Below, piece after piece: positions 8,529-18,234 of a stretch of DNA of 64,000 bases. The stretch is from Synechococcales cyanobacterium S06 (GTDB taxonomy: Bacteria; Cyanobacteriota; Cyanobacteriia; Cyanobacteriales; JAABRE01), in the NCBI GenBank assembly GCA_011391125.1, contig JAABRE010000010.1, forward strand, positions 18,352-82,351. The letters run 5' to 3'. The translations under genes and the position numbers were made by a program. The notes under the pieces were generated by a model that made no database searches, was not told where the DNA came from, and was given only the letters and a program-made list of their open reading frames with translations. Each line of letters opens with the position of its first letter. The stretch's first letter is position 1.

Positions 8529-9371
8529 TTAAATATGATCTGGATTGATCCCATTTTCTCTTAATAATTGTGCGAAACGATCAGCGCGTTGCTTTTCAGC
8601 TTCAGCACGTTGCTTTTCATGGTCAGCGCGTTGTTTTTCAGCTTCAGCACGTTGCTTTTCATGATCAGCGCATTGTTTTTCAGCTTCAGCACGTTGTTTT
8701 TCAACTTCGGCTTTTTCATCACCAGTTAAGAGAATATTACCAGATTGATCACACCATCTTAACCAATTTTGATAAAAAGTTCCTTCAAATTCTCCTGACC
8801 ATAAAATTAGGCCTAAATTAACTTCTTCTAGCCAATAATTTGTCTGTAAATGATAGGAAGTAACTCCTTTTTTATACACTTGTAAAACCTGGTCACTTAA
8901 ATATTTTAAGGGGTCAAAAACCACATAATAAGAAACACCAGCATCCAAATAATCTTCTAATTTACTATCTAATTCATGACCGACTTTATTAGACACAATT
9001 TCAATGGCAATTTCGGGATATTTACCAAAATTCCAAATAAAGTAGGATTTATTTTTCTTTTGAGTCCAATCTTCGGGACATTTCACCCTTAAACTTAACA
9101 TAAGATCAGGAACTAAAGGCGGTTTTTTCGCAGCATAAAATAGTCCAACATTTGCTGTTACTAAAAATGGTTTTTCTTGGCTTAAAGAACTATAGGCCGA
9201 AGCAACTAATAAACGTTGTTGTTTTTCAGATAAAATATTATCCACAGGTTGTCCATCCTCAATTATTATGTCACTTATATCTGGTTCTGGCATTACTTCC
9301 CATTCGGTATCTTTATCTAATAACTGACTTGTTTCAGGGGAAATATTCAATTTTATCGGTGTAATTGTCAT
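8529..9371 (-). CDS. Uma2-family (DUF820) PD-(D/E)XK nuclease-like protein with coiled-coil tail
   Basis: The restriction-endonuclease-like core is at about residues 55-165: VPDLMLSLRVKCPEDW holds the active-site Asp, and PEIAIEIVSNKVGHELDSKLEDYLDAGVSYYVVFDP carries the E-x-V pattern. Residues about 215-265 are near-perfect 7-residue units (EKQRAEA, EKQRADH) encoded by a 21/42-bp tandem repeat, giving a charged coiled coil. The end FAQLLRENGINPDHI is typical of these cyanobacterial proteins. The family is highly multiplied in cyanobacteria; its biological role is not established. Confidence 0.85.
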   Translation of the reverse strand: MTITPIKLNISPETSQLLDKDTEWEVMPEPDISDIIIEDGQPVDNILSEKQQRLLVASAYSSLSQEKPFLVTANVGLFYAAKKPPLVPDLMLSLRVKCPEDWTQKKNKSYFIWNFGKYPEIAIEIVSNKVGHELDSKLEDYLDAGVSYYVVFDPLKYLSDQVLQVYKKGVTSYHLQTNYWLEEVNLGLILWSGEFEGTFYQNWLRWCDQSGNILLTGDEKAEVEKQRAEAEKQCADHEKQRAEAEKQRADHEKQRAEAEKQRADRFAQLLRENGINPDHI

Positions 9372-9393
9372 GGTTTTTCACCTCTGTTTTATT

Positions 9394-10491
9394 CTATTTT
9401 AATGCGTAGGCAATTTGTTGTTGTTCTTCGTGGGTTAAGTCAGGAAACATGGGTAAAGATAACACAGAATCGCAGGCTTTTTCTGCGTTAGGAAAGTCCC
9501 CCTTATGATAGCCTAAATTGTTATAAACTGGTTGTAAATGCAAAGAAATTGGATAATAAATCATGCTAATTATGCCGTTTTTTTGTAATTTTTCCTTGAC
9601 TTGATTACGATTATTTTCGATTAAAATTGTGTACTGATTCCAGACATGATTTCCCCCAGAAATTGCGCCGGGCAATTTAATTCCTGGGATATATTTTAAT
9701 AATTCCTGATAGTTATGGGCGATTTTTTCCCTTTGTTTATTCCATTGATCTAAATAACGTAATTTAATATTTAAAATAGCTGCTTGAATACTATCTAAAC
9801 GGCTGTTTATTCCCGTTTCATCATGGCGATAACGTACATTTGAACCATGTTCCCTTAACATTTTAACACGGGTGGCGATCGCCGGATCATTAGTCGTAAT
9901 TGCTCCCCCGTCTCCACAAGCTCCTAAATTTTTGGTGGGAAAAAAGCTGAAACAGCCCACTTGACCAATGCTTCCTACTTTTTCTTGATTCCAAGTTGCC
10001 CCCGTAGCTTGAGCGCAATCTTCAACCAGAAAAAGATTATATTTCGCCGCAATTTCGCCTAAAATGGTCATATTTAAAGGTTGTCCAAATAAATGAACGG
10101 GAATAATTGCCTTCGTTTGCTTTGTGATTGCTTTTTCAATTTGAGTTAAATCCATATTAAAGGTATCTAAATCAATATCGACAAAAACGGGTTTTGCGCC
10201 CACTCTGATGATAACTTCCGAAGTAGCGATGAAAGTAAAGGGAGTCGTAATTACCTCGTCACCAGGACCAATATTCAGGGCTTTGAGAGCCAAAAAAAGT
10301 GCATCTGTACCCGAGTTACAGGCGATGCAATGTTCAACTCTCGTATAGTTGGCAAAATTGCTTTCAAAATCCGCTACGCTCTGACCACCAACATATTTGC
10401 CAGAGGCTAAAATTGCCAAAATAGCAGCGTTAGTTTCGGTACTAATTAATTTATACTGTTTGCTTAAATCAACGGGAGGAATAATGTTCAC
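9394..10491 (-). CDS. DegT/DnrJ/EryC1/StrS sugar aminotransferase
   Basis: This is a PLP-dependent transaminase of nucleotide-sugar biosynthesis. Visible are NIIPPVDLSKQY at the start, the cofactor-binding CNSGTDALFLALKALNIG, VEDCAQA, and the PLP lysine in SFFPTKNLGACGDGGA near residue 185. I start it at GTG 10491 (GAGGA-poor but family-consistent, 365 aa) rather than an ATG at 10626: the extra 45 residues would be a hydrophobic/basic stretch, not part of the family, and would overlap the divergent fetB gene. It is likely to serve surface polysaccharide or lipopolysaccharide sugar synthesis, in keeping with the glycosyltransferases at 16.6-20.2 kb. Confidence 0.88.
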   Translation of the reverse strand: MNIIPPVDLSKQYKLISTETNAAILAILASGKYVGGQSVADFESNFANYTRVEHCIACNSGTDALFLALKALNIGPGDEVITTPFTFIATSEVIIRVGAKPVFVDIDLDTFNMDLTQIEKAITKQTKAIIPVHLFGQPLNMTILGEIAAKYNLFLVEDCAQATGATWNQEKVGSIGQVGCFSFFPTKNLGACGDGGAITTNDPAIATRVKMLREHGSNVRYRHDETGINSRLDSIQAAILNIKLRYLDQWNKQREKIAHNYQELLKYIPGIKLPGAISGGNHVWNQYTILIENNRNQVKEKLQKNGIISMIYYPISLHLQPVYNNLGYHKGDFPNAEKACDSVLSLPMFPDLTHEEQQQIAYALK

Positions 10492-10555
10492 GTTTTTGAA
10501 CCTAAATTTTATTAATAATATAGAATAACCAAAAAAAGAAGTAAATAAAAGTATT

Positions 10556-11335
10556 ATGAATGATTTAATTAAACTTGACTTTTTTGATTTAGTTTTAGCT
10601 TTAGGAATAATGGGAATTGCTGTCACCCTATCTTTATGGCAAAAATTACAATTAGAAAATCAGCTAATTATGGCCACAGGTAGATCGATTTTACAATTAT
10701 TAGTAATTGGTTCACTTTTAGATGTAATTTTCGCTTTAGATAATCCTTTAGCAGTAATACTTATTTTAGCAATAATGGTGACGATCGCCACAATTGTAGC
10801 TCGTAATCGTATCAGTAAAAAAATAATAGGATTAATACCAATAGTTTGGCTGTCAATTTTTGCTAGTACAGCGTTTACTTTAGCATATACAATGATATTA
10901 ATTATCCAGCCTCTTAGTTGGTATGATCCCCAATATATCATTCCCCTGACAGGAATGGTATTAGGAAATGCGATGAATAGTGCAGCTTTAGGGGGGGAAA
11001 GATTAGCGAGTAATATTAATAATAATGGTCTGGAAATTGAGACACATTTAAGTTTAGGAGCAACACCAAAACAAGCAGTAGAAAGTTATCGAAAGGAGGC
11101 AATTAGGACATCTTTAATCCCCACCTTAAATCAGATGATGGTAGTAGGATTAGTAAGTTTACCGGGGATGTTTACCGGGCAAGTTTTAGGAGGAAGTCCA
11201 CCTTTAGAAGCTGCATCTTATCAAATTTTAATCCTTTTTATGATCGCATTAACGAACTTAATTACTGCTATTTTGATTACGGAAGGTGTGAGCAGAAAAT
11301 TTTTCAATTCCTCTTTTCAATTAATTAATAGGTAA
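10556..11335 (+). CDS. fetB: FetB-type ABC transporter permease (UPF0014)
   Basis: The membrane subunit of the FetAB-type exporter, linked in E. coli to iron efflux. The 259 residues include about seven hydrophobic helices (about 10-28, 40-75, 90-115, 125-150, 190-215, 222-245). Family marks are ATGRSILQLLVIG, ALNPLAV-like DNPLAVILILAIM, the loop GLEIETHLSLGATPKQAV and the strongly conserved MMVVGLVSLPGMFTGQVLGG. The ATPase partner FetA is not adjacent. A closing hairpin follows. Confidence 0.88.
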   Translation: MNDLIKLDFFDLVLALGIMGIAVTLSLWQKLQLENQLIMATGRSILQLLVIGSLLDVIFALDNPLAVILILAIMVTIATIVARNRISKKIIGLIPIVWLSIFASTAFTLAYTMILIIQPLSWYDPQYIIPLTGMVLGNAMNSAALGGERLASNINNNGLEIETHLSLGATPKQAVESYRKEAIRTSLIPTLNQMMVVGLVSLPGMFTGQVLGGSPPLEAASYQILILFMIALTNLITAILITEGVSRKFFNSSFQLINR

Positions 11336-11340
11336 GGATA

Positions 11341-11402
11341 AGAAATCCGATTTTTAAGCCAAAAATAATGATTACCACCTCAATGTCAAAAATCGGATTT
11401 CT
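11341..11402. terminator. Hairpin between convergent fetB and CIA30 genes
   Basis: AGAAATCCGATTTTT (11341-11355) and its exact reverse complement (11388-11402) flank a 32-bp loop. It belongs to the ATCCGAT hairpin family and probably terminates both genes. Confidence 0.65.
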
Positions 11403-11418
11403 GAATTATTATTAACTG

Positions 11419-12339
11419 TTAATATGCTTTGATATATTCAATTTCAAGGGCAAAAAATCCGGGATCAAAGTTCGGATTTAACTGGCCGTCATACTCAAAT
11501 TTACTTAACATAAATTGTAAAGAATAAACCTTACTGGAATCAAATTTTTCGGCGTTATTAACAGTTTTTGCACGAAAAGTAGGGATTAAATCTTTAAAAG
11601 GTATGCGAATAGTTTGGGATAAATTATAGATAGTATCAAAGCTATAACAATAGGCAATCCCATCCCATTTACCTTCACAACGGCTAATAAATTTATAACG
11701 TTTGCCGTCACCTTTTAGCCTTAATTCCATACCAGAATAAGCGGATAAATCCCAAGCGGGAGTAAAATTACGAGTTCTAACGGAGGCAAAACCACCATTA
11801 TTTTGCACGGAAACATTACCAGAAAAGATCGCAACGTGATTAGAAAGCGTAATATTACTATTACTAATTCCCCCCATAACGACATCATCTAAAGCGCCCC
11901 AAATTTCCTTTATTTCTGTGTTAGAATTAGTGAAATCAAATAACATTGTGTCTGTGTTTTGTGTCATATTTTTAGCGATAAAATTAGAGATTTTTTCTAT
12001 ATCTAAATTACTATGGGGATTATAAATTACTGTTTCCACATTGTCCATTATATTAGAAGTTAAATTTTCTGAGTCAATTAATTGAACTTGATCGCCCCAA
12101 AATTTTCTAGCTTCAGCAACATTGCCCACAATAACTCGGAGGTGATAATTAGGATTACTGATTATTTTAGGGATTAAAGGGGAATGATTGGTAAATCCCA
12201 CCAGTAAAATAGTGGATTTAGTAGAATTTTGCTTAAAAATGGTCAAAATTCGTTTAAAACAACCCCAAAAAGGAATAATCTCAAAATAAACTAAAGTTTG
12301 GAAAAGTCGGCTTAACTGAGATTGGTTTTGATCTTCCAT
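11419..12339 (-). CDS. CIA30-family protein
   Basis: The C-terminal ~165 residues form a CIA30 (complex I intermediate-associated protein 30) beta domain: WGALDDVVMGGISNS, FSGNVSVQNNGGFASVRTR, LSAYSGMELRLKGDGKRYKF, and a final FFALEIEYIKAY. The first ~130 residues resemble a shortened NAD(P)-binding Rossmann region (STILLVGFTNHSPLI, LRVIVGNVAEARKFWG), the arrangement seen in cyanobacterial homologues. In mitochondria the family assists complex I assembly; a role in NDH-1 or membrane-complex assembly here is inference. It ends in the shared hairpin with fetB. Confidence 0.8.
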   Translation of the reverse strand: MEDQNQSQLSRLFQTLVYFEIIPFWGCFKRILTIFKQNSTKSTILLVGFTNHSPLIPKIISNPNYHLRVIVGNVAEARKFWGDQVQLIDSENLTSNIMDNVETVIYNPHSNLDIEKISNFIAKNMTQNTDTMLFDFTNSNTEIKEIWGALDDVVMGGISNSNITLSNHVAIFSGNVSVQNNGGFASVRTRNFTPAWDLSAYSGMELRLKGDGKRYKFISRCEGKWDGIAYCYSFDTIYNLSQTIRIPFKDLIPTFRAKTVNNAEKFDSSKVYSLQFMLSKFEYDGQLNPNFDPGFFALEIEYIKAY

Positions 12340-12507
12340 AATTTTTATTTTTCTTATTTCCGTTATAGTTTATATTATGAGTTAAAAGTGGATTAAATGT
12401 CTTGAAAAAAATCGGTAATTTTACTGATAGCATTAATTATCCTTATCTTTTAATCTAGTAATTATGAATATTATCTAAGTTAATGATTACTTAAACCTAA
12501 AAAAATT

Positions 12508-14181
12508 ATGAATGGCCAAAAATTATCCTTATTACCTTTACAAGAGCAAGATTTTGAAACTGCTAATCAATATAGAATCGAATTAATCGAAGAACTTTTA
12601 TCCATTGGAGCCGCACTTTCATCCAGTCGTGATTTAGATAAATTATTAAATTTAATCTTAAGTAAAAGTCGAGAAATTACTTATTCTGATGCTGGGAGTG
12701 TCTATTTAATTGATAAAAATGATCAGCCGACTAAATTACTTTTTAAAGTAGCACAAAATGACTCTCTAGAAAATTTTTCTTTTAAAGAATTTGCTTTACC
12801 TTTAACGACGAAAAGTTTAGCGGGTTATGTGGCCATAACTGGTAAAACCCTTAATATCCATGACGCTTATCAATTAGCTTCTTCTTTACCATACCAGTTA
12901 GATAAAAGTTTTGATAAAAATTTCAATTATCGGACTCGTTCGGTTTTAGTCTTACCAATGCAGGATCAAAATGGTCAAATAATTGGGGTATTACAGTTAA
13001 TTAATCGAAAAAATCATCCTGATCTTAAACTTACTCCTGAAAATACCTGTAATTATAGTCAAGGTTACTCAAAATTTGAGGAAAGAATTTTAATTTCTCT
13101 CGCTTCTCAAGTGGCAATTTCTATTGAAAGAAATATGCTTCAAGAAAGTATTGAAAATCTATTTGAAGGTTTTGTAAAAGCCTCTGTTCAAGCCATTGAA
13201 GCTCGAGATCCGACGACTTCTGGACATTCAGAACGAGTGGCGGAATTAACGGTAAAATTAGCAAAAGAAGTAAATTTGGTGGATTTTGGTCCTTTAAAAA
13301 AATTGTGGTTTAACAAACAGCAAATAAAGGAGATTCGTTATGCGGCACTTTTACACGACTTTGGTAAAATTGGTGTCCCAGAAGCGGTTTTAACTAAGAG
13401 TAAAAAACTCTATCCTGATACTTTGGAAATAATCCGTCAACGCTTTGCGGTGATACGTCGAACTTTAGAGAGAAATTGTGCCGAAAACAAATTTAGTTAT
13501 TTGTTACATCACCCTCACCATGAACATTTTATTTTTAATCATTTTGGTTGTCCTCACTGTCAAAAATTAAGTAAATTTGAGATCGAATTAGATCAAGGAA
13601 TGGAAAAATTAGATTTTTATTGGAAATTAATTGAGGCTTTTAATGAGCCAATGGCTTATAAAACCAAGGAATTTTTGGACACAATTCAAGAAGTTTCCCA
13701 AGAATTATCGGCCCTTTCTCGCTATACTTATGAAGATATTGACGGCCAAATTAGACCTTTAGTAACTAAAGCAGAATTGGACCAATTAATGCTTCCTAAA
13801 GGCAATCTTACCTTGGAAGAACGCGCCGCGATCGAGTCCCATGTTACCAAATCTTATGAATTTTTACTCCAAATTCCCTGGACTAAACCTTTGCAAAATG
13901 TACCTGTTATTGCTTTTGGACATCATGAAAAGATTGATGGCACGGGCTACCCTCTGGGTTTGAAAGGTGATCAAATTCCTTTTCAATCTCAAATTATGGC
14001 GATCGCCGATATTTATGATGCTTTAACAGCAGCAGATCGCCCTTACAAAAAAGCGTTACCTTTAAATATAGCCTTAAAAATATTGCGAGAAGAAGCCGGT
14101 CAGAATAAACTTAATCAAGAATTAGTAAGGTTATTTGAACAACGACAAGTTTTTCAAATTTTAGGACACTTGGATAGTTGA
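12508..14181 (+). CDS. GAF-HD-GYP cyclic nucleotide phosphodiesterase
   Basis: A GAF sensor domain lies at about residues 30-210 (ISIERNMLQ at its end), followed by an HD-GYP phosphohydrolase. Catalytic signatures are HSERV near 242, LHDFGKIGVPE near 281, and GHHEKIDGTGYP near 470. Between the HD and GYP parts is an insertion of roughly 130-150 residues with a His/Cys-rich patch (HHPHHEHF ... CPHC). The family degrades c-di-GMP; a cyanobacterial GAF-HD-GYP protein (Slr2100) has been linked to cGMP instead, so the substrate is open. The stop codon lies inside a 7-bp tandem repeat, so the last two residues (D-S) are repeat-encoded. Confidence 0.9.
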   Translation: MNGQKLSLLPLQEQDFETANQYRIELIEELLSIGAALSSSRDLDKLLNLILSKSREITYSDAGSVYLIDKNDQPTKLLFKVAQNDSLENFSFKEFALPLTTKSLAGYVAITGKTLNIHDAYQLASSLPYQLDKSFDKNFNYRTRSVLVLPMQDQNGQIIGVLQLINRKNHPDLKLTPENTCNYSQGYSKFEERILISLASQVAISIERNMLQESIENLFEGFVKASVQAIEARDPTTSGHSERVAELTVKLAKEVNLVDFGPLKKLWFNKQQIKEIRYAALLHDFGKIGVPEAVLTKSKKLYPDTLEIIRQRFAVIRRTLERNCAENKFSYLLHHPHHEHFIFNHFGCPHCQKLSKFEIELDQGMEKLDFYWKLIEAFNEPMAYKTKEFLDTIQEVSQELSALSRYTYEDIDGQIRPLVTKAELDQLMLPKGNLTLEERAAIESHVTKSYEFLLQIPWTKPLQNVPVIAFGHHEKIDGTGYPLGLKGDQIPFQSQIMAIADIYDALTAADRPYKKALPLNIALKILREEAGQNKLNQELVRLFEQRQVFQILGHLDS

Positions 14182-14213
14182 TAGTTGACAGTTAATAGTT
14201 AATAGTTGATATA
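14174..14213. repeat. 7-bp tandem repeats (TTGATAG / TTGACAG / TTAATAG)
   Basis: About five imperfect heptanucleotide units begin inside the last codons of the HD-GYP gene and supply its TGA stop. It is a short tandemly repeated repetitive (STRR) sequence as is common in cyanobacteria. Confidence 0.8.
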
Positions 14214-14238
14214 GCGTTTTCGGATTGAATGAGATACA

Positions 14239-14280
14239 ACCCTCACCCCCCAACCCCCCTCATCCCACGGGGAGAGGGGG
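14239..14280. repeat. CCCTCACCCCC...GGGAGAGGGG dispersed repeat
   Basis: A palindromic C-rich/G-rich element. Other copies are at 3678-3714 (inside a MITE) and, shortened, at 28743-28772. It is intergenic, upstream of pth. Confidence 0.7.
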
Positions 14281-14345
14281 AAAACATTTGGCATAAATAT
14301 TGAAACTGCTATAATAATTAATTATTAATTATTAATTATTAAAAA

Positions 14346-14942
14346 ATGGGTGATTTGATCGTTCCGCAATTGATTGTTGGTTTGGGAAATCCTGAGCCAA
14401 AATATGACCATACTCGACATAATATTGGCTTTGAGGCGATCGATAATTTGGCACTTTCTTGGGGGGCTTCTTTAAAGGAAAATCGCCGTTTTCATGGTCT
14501 ATTTTCTGAGGTTGGTAAAAATGGAACTAAAATGTTTTTACTTAAACCTACTACCTATATGAATCGTTCTGGACAAGCAGTAAAAGCCGTTTTAGACTGG
14601 TATAAAATACCCCCAGAATCCATCTTGGTAATATATGATGACATGGACTTACCCATAGGTAAAATAAGATTGCGTTTATCAGGTTCTGCGGGAGGTCACA
14701 ACGGAATGAAATCGATTATTTCCCATGTAAATAGTCAGAATTTCTCTCGTTTAAGAATCGGAATTGGCAAATCTAACCCCAACAAAGATACGATTTCCCA
14801 TGTGTTAGGAAAATTCGCGCCCGAGGAGCAGAAAATTATTAAAGAAGTGCTTATTTTAACCGAAGATGCTATTAATTATAGCTTAAAACAAGGCATAGAA
14901 AAAACCATGAGTTTATATAATGCGAAAAGTGTAAATAATTAA
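14346..14942 (+). CDS. pth: Peptidyl-tRNA hydrolase
   Basis: Releases tRNA from prematurely dropped peptidyl-tRNA. The 198 residues carry the family core: LIVGLGNPEPKYDHTRHNIGFEAID with the catalytic His in TRHN, FLLKPTTYMNRSGQAV, VIYDDMDLPIGKIRLR, and GSAGGHNGMKSI. The ATG start follows a run of TTAATTATT units. It is monocistronic and ends in a strong hairpin facing gltX. Confidence 0.97.
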   Translation: MGDLIVPQLIVGLGNPEPKYDHTRHNIGFEAIDNLALSWGASLKENRRFHGLFSEVGKNGTKMFLLKPTTYMNRSGQAVKAVLDWYKIPPESILVIYDDMDLPIGKIRLRLSGSAGGHNGMKSIISHVNSQNFSRLRIGIGKSNPNKDTISHVLGKFAPEEQKIIKEVLILTEDAINYSLKQGIEKTMSLYNAKSVNN

Positions 14943-14944
14943 AG

Positions 14945-15000
14945 GTTTGTTGTTGCGCTTTAGCGCTAAAATAGGGAAGCGCTAAAGCGCAACAACGAAC
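14945..15000. terminator. Bidirectional terminator / GCGCTTTAGCGC palindrome between pth and gltX
   Basis: 23-bp arms (14945-14967 and 14978-15000) pair with one mismatch around a 10-base loop. It belongs to the GTTGTTGCGCTTTAGCGC family found at least eight times in the window and fills the whole gap between two converging genes. Confidence 0.8.
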
Positions 15001-15002
15001 TT

Positions 15003-16454
15003 TTAAATCACTTTTAGCGCCTTTTCTAAACGGTTTTTATCCCAACCTTTTTGGTTTAATAATAACCATGATTGAATTAAATCTGGTCCGCTTAATTCTC
15101 CCATTAATGCTGCTCTTAAAGATTTCATTACTAAACCTTTTTTGACTTTTTGAGCTTTGGTTACTTGATTGATAATTTCTTTAGCGGAATCTTCTGTTAA
15201 ATTTTCAATCTTTGTGACATTTTCTAACACAAATTCGATAATTTCTTTAACACCTTCTAATTTTAATTGGCAGATCGCCTGTTCATTGTAACTTACAGTT
15301 TCTGTTAATAATAAACGACTTTCGTCAAAAGCATTAGCTAAACGGGTTAAACTAGGAGCAATTAAACCCGTTAAACTTTCTAACCAAGGGCGATCGCCTG
15401 CAATATCAACCGGATATCCTGCATTTTCCCAAAAAGGAACTAATAGATCGACCAATTTTTCAGGGGACATTTTATGTAAATACTGACTATTAATCCAGTC
15501 TAACTTATCCCAATCGAACTTTGCGCCAGCCTTATTTACCCTGTCTAAACTAAACTTTTCGGCAGCTTCTGTAAGGGTGAAAATTTCTTGAGTTGCATCG
15601 GGAGGAGTCCAACCCAACAAAGTCATATAATTCGCCAACGCTTCTGGCAAAAAGCCCATTTTTCTAAAATCATCAATGGAGGTAACCCCATCCCGTTTCG
15701 ACAATTTACGACCTTCATGATTCAAAATAAGAGGAGTATGGGCAAATTCCGGCACTTTTGACCCTAGCGCTTCATAAAGCAGGATTTGCTTGGCTGTGTT
15801 CGCTATATGGTCTTCTCCGCGAATCACCTGCGTGATGTTCATCTCAATATCATCGACTACCACAGCAAGGTTATATAAAGGCTGACCGAAAGCTTCATCA
15901 TCGGTTTCGGGAGTGCGCGCTACGACCATATCGCCACCTAAATCGCTGCCTTTCCAGGTCACACGGCCTCTGATTGCGTCATTCCAAGCAATCTCCTGAT
16001 GATCGTCAATTTTAAAGCGAATTACGGGTTTTCTGCCTTCTGCTTTAAATTTTGCCTCATCTTCGGGGGTTAAATTACGGTGACGGTTGTCGTAACGGGG
16101 AGCTTGATTTTTGGCTTTTTGTGCCTCGCGCATTTGCTCCAATTCTTCCGTGGTACAATAGCAACGATAGGCAAAACCCTTGTCTAATAAGGTTTGGATG
16201 GCTTGCTTATAATAATCAAAGCGATCGGTTTGAAAAAATGGACCTTCATCCCAAGTCAACCCCAACCAAGTTAAACCAGATTTGATATTTTCCGTATATT
16301 CGGGACGAGATCTTTCTAAATCGGTGTCTTCAACCCTTAAAATAAAAGTACCTTGGTGATGACGGGCAAAAAGCCAATTAAATACAGCCGTTCTCGCTGT
16401 TCCAATATGCAAATTTCCGGTGGGACTGGGTGCAATTCTAACTCTAATGGTCAC
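15003..16454 (-). CDS. gltX: Glutamyl-tRNA synthetase
   Basis: Class I aminoacyl-tRNA synthetase of 483 aa. The HIGH motif appears in [17 protein letters not shown] (residues 5-21), and the KMSKS equivalent as KLSKRDG near 257. It has the bacterial GluRS insertions and a C-terminal helical anticodon domain (EKALKVI at the end). The ATG is the only sensible start because the motif begins at residue 4. In cyanobacteria this enzyme also supplies Glu-tRNA for tetrapyrrole synthesis and mischarges tRNA-Gln for the amidotransferase. Confidence 0.97.
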   Translation of the reverse strand: MTIRVRIAPSPTGNLHIGTARTAVFNWLFARHHQGTFILRVEDTDLERSRPEYTENIKSGLTWLGLTWDEGPFFQTDRFDYYKQAIQTLLDKGFAYRCYCTTEELEQMREAQKAKNQAPRYDNRHRNLTPEDEAKFKAEGRKPVIRFKIDDHQEIAWNDAIRGRVTWKGSDLGGDMVVARTPETDDEAFGQPLYNLAVVVDDIEMNITQVIRGEDHIANTAKQILLYEALGSKVPEFAHTPLILNHEGRKLSKRDGVTSIDDFRKMGFLPEALANYMTLLGWTPPDATQEIFTLTEAAEKFSLDRVNKAGAKFDWDKLDWINSQYLHKMSPEKLVDLLVPFWENAGYPVDIAGDRPWLESLTGLIAPSLTRLANAFDESRLLLTETVSYNEQAICQLKLEGVKEIIEFVLENVTKIENLTEDSAKEIINQVTKAQKVKKGLVMKSLRAALMGELSGPDLIQSWLLLNQKGWDKNRLEKALKVI

Positions 16455-16595
16455 GATTTTCCTCTAATTTTTAAATTTGACAATCTTTCATTTTAACTTT
16501 AATTTTGAGTAAAAATCTATGAGATAATAGGGATTGAAATACCAACAAGCAGAGATTTTTACAAAACATAAATTTAACAATCATTTAATCTTATT

Positions 16596-17513
16596 ATGAA
16601 TAATTTTACTGTGGTGATCACCACTTATAATCGTTTATCTTTTTTAAAAAGAGCTATTTTATCTGTAATAAATCAAAGTATTAATTGTGAAATAATTGTA
16701 GTGGATGATTGTTCTAGCGATGGCACATTAGACTATTTAAAAAGTTTAGGAAATTCAATAAAATGGGCTCATAATGAGAAGAATTTAGGTCATTCTAGTA
16801 GCGTTAATAGGGGAGTAGAAATGAGTCAGGGTGACTGGATCAAATTACTGGATGATGACGATTATTTAAATCCTAATTGTTTAGAAATAATGAGTCAAGC
16901 AATTAATAAAAATCCTCAAGCTGTAATTTGTTCTTGTCAAGCAATTAATGTTAATAAACAGGGCGAAAAAATCGGTCAAACCAGAATAGTAAAACAAGGA
17001 GAATTAGTTTATATTTCTCAAGAGGATATTCATTATAATATGTTATTAGATCAGTTACCTTTTGGCACACCGGTTCAAGTTGCCTTCAGAAAAGATGCTT
17101 TTGTAAAATCAGGAGGATGGGATACTTGTTTTGATGAAGTTCAATTGTATGATGAGATTGATTCTTGGCTAAGAATTGCGAATTTTGGCGACGCAATTTT
17201 TATTAATAAACCTTTGGTTTATCGTACTATTTGGTGTGAGGGAGTTAATCAGAAATATTCTTTAGAAAAACGGTTAGAATATAACATTTTAATTAAGGAG
17301 AAAATTTACGATTTAGTTAACCCTAAATATGACAAGATGCTCCCTAAAATTTCGGCAATTCGTGACTATCTTCGCTTATATTGGGGTTTAATCGCACTGA
17401 AAGAAAAAAAGATAAATGATTTTGGGGAAATGGCCTTTCCCATAATATTTAATCCTTTAGCATGGTGGTTATTAATTAAAGTAGTTTTAGCTAGGAAAAA
17501 TTATCTCAAATAA
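16596..17513 (+). CDS. Glycosyltransferase family 2
   Basis: A GT-A fold enzyme. The N-terminal FTVVITTYNRLSFLKRAI, EIIVVDDCSSDGT and the metal-binding WIKLLDDDDYL (DxD-type) near residue 88 are diagnostic. The acceptor-side region has YDEIDSWLRIANFGD near 190. One hydrophobic C-terminal segment (PLAWWLLIKVVLA) may attach it to the membrane. It opens a four-gene group of GT2 enzymes; the other three are on the opposite strand. It is likely to act in surface polysaccharide assembly; the sugar is unknown. Confidence 0.88.
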   Translation: MNNFTVVITTYNRLSFLKRAILSVINQSINCEIIVVDDCSSDGTLDYLKSLGNSIKWAHNEKNLGHSSSVNRGVEMSQGDWIKLLDDDDYLNPNCLEIMSQAINKNPQAVICSCQAINVNKQGEKIGQTRIVKQGELVYISQEDIHYNMLLDQLPFGTPVQVAFRKDAFVKSGGWDTCFDEVQLYDEIDSWLRIANFGDAIFINKPLVYRTIWCEGVNQKYSLEKRLEYNILIKEKIYDLVNPKYDKMLPKISAIRDYLRLYWGLIALKEKKINDFGEMAFPIIFNPLAWWLLIKVVLARKNYLK

Positions 17514-17544
17514 AAAAAGTTAAAAAGGAGCTAATTTTAAAGTT

Positions 17545-18221
17545 TTATCTAAATACTTCATGAAAAGCCCATGCTCTTTGTTCAACTTGATCGGAGAGGG
17601 AAAATAATTGTTTATATTTTCTATATAAAATTTGTACTTTTGGTACGATAGTAAAATGATAACGCAAAGCTAATCTTAACCACATTTCCCAATCCGTATG
17701 TAAAAAACTGATTCATCAAAATTTCCCACTTCTTTAAATACTGAAAGATCAATTAAAGGATTAGAACCATTTTCAATAAAATCGACTAATAATAATTGTT
17801 GGAAAACATCTCCCGTTGCACTAATATAACTTTCTCTTCGATAAACATTATTATCACCAGCAATCCAATTTGTCCAACTATAGGCTACTTTTGCTTGGGG
17901 ATTTTCTTGTAATGCTTTTAATTGTAATTCTAGTTTATCATCTGTCCATAAATCATCCGCATCAATAAATGACATATATTCTCCTTGAGCTTTTTCTATA
18001 CCTCGATTACGACTTTTTTGAAGTCCTGAATTAGAATAGGAAAAAACCTTAATTCGGGTATCATAAATACTATTAATAATCTCAAGAGTAGCATCAGTAG
18101 AACCGTCATTAATAATAATTAATTCAAAATCAGTAAAAGTTTGCTTTAATACTGATTCGATGGTTTCTTTGATCGTTTTTTCGGCGTTATAAGCGGGAAT
18201 TATTACTGAAATAAAGGGCAT
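17545..18221 (-). pseudogene. Glycosyltransferase family 2, frameshifted in a T run
   Basis: The intact N-terminal GT2 domain (ISVIIPAYNAEKTIKETIESVLKQT, LIIINDGSTDATLE, YMSFIDADDLW) stops at codon 181 after ...VFYIRIGKCG at 17676. On the minus strand GAATCAG is followed by six T's (plus strand 17702-17707). One extra T would give ESVFLHTDWEMWLRLALRYHF..., the standard GT2 continuation, open to TAA at 17545. A one-base loss in a homopolymer is therefore the likely cause. It may be real decay, phase variation, or a sequencing error. It lies 13 bp from the next GT2 gene, in the same operon. Confidence 0.8.
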
Positions 18222-18234
18222 AATTATTTAGATT

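Noticed and set aside
8570..8821. Plus-strand frame of 83 codons with repeated HVAFHDQRVVFQLQ-like units
   Set aside because: It is the opposite strand of the Uma2 coiled-coil tandem repeat.
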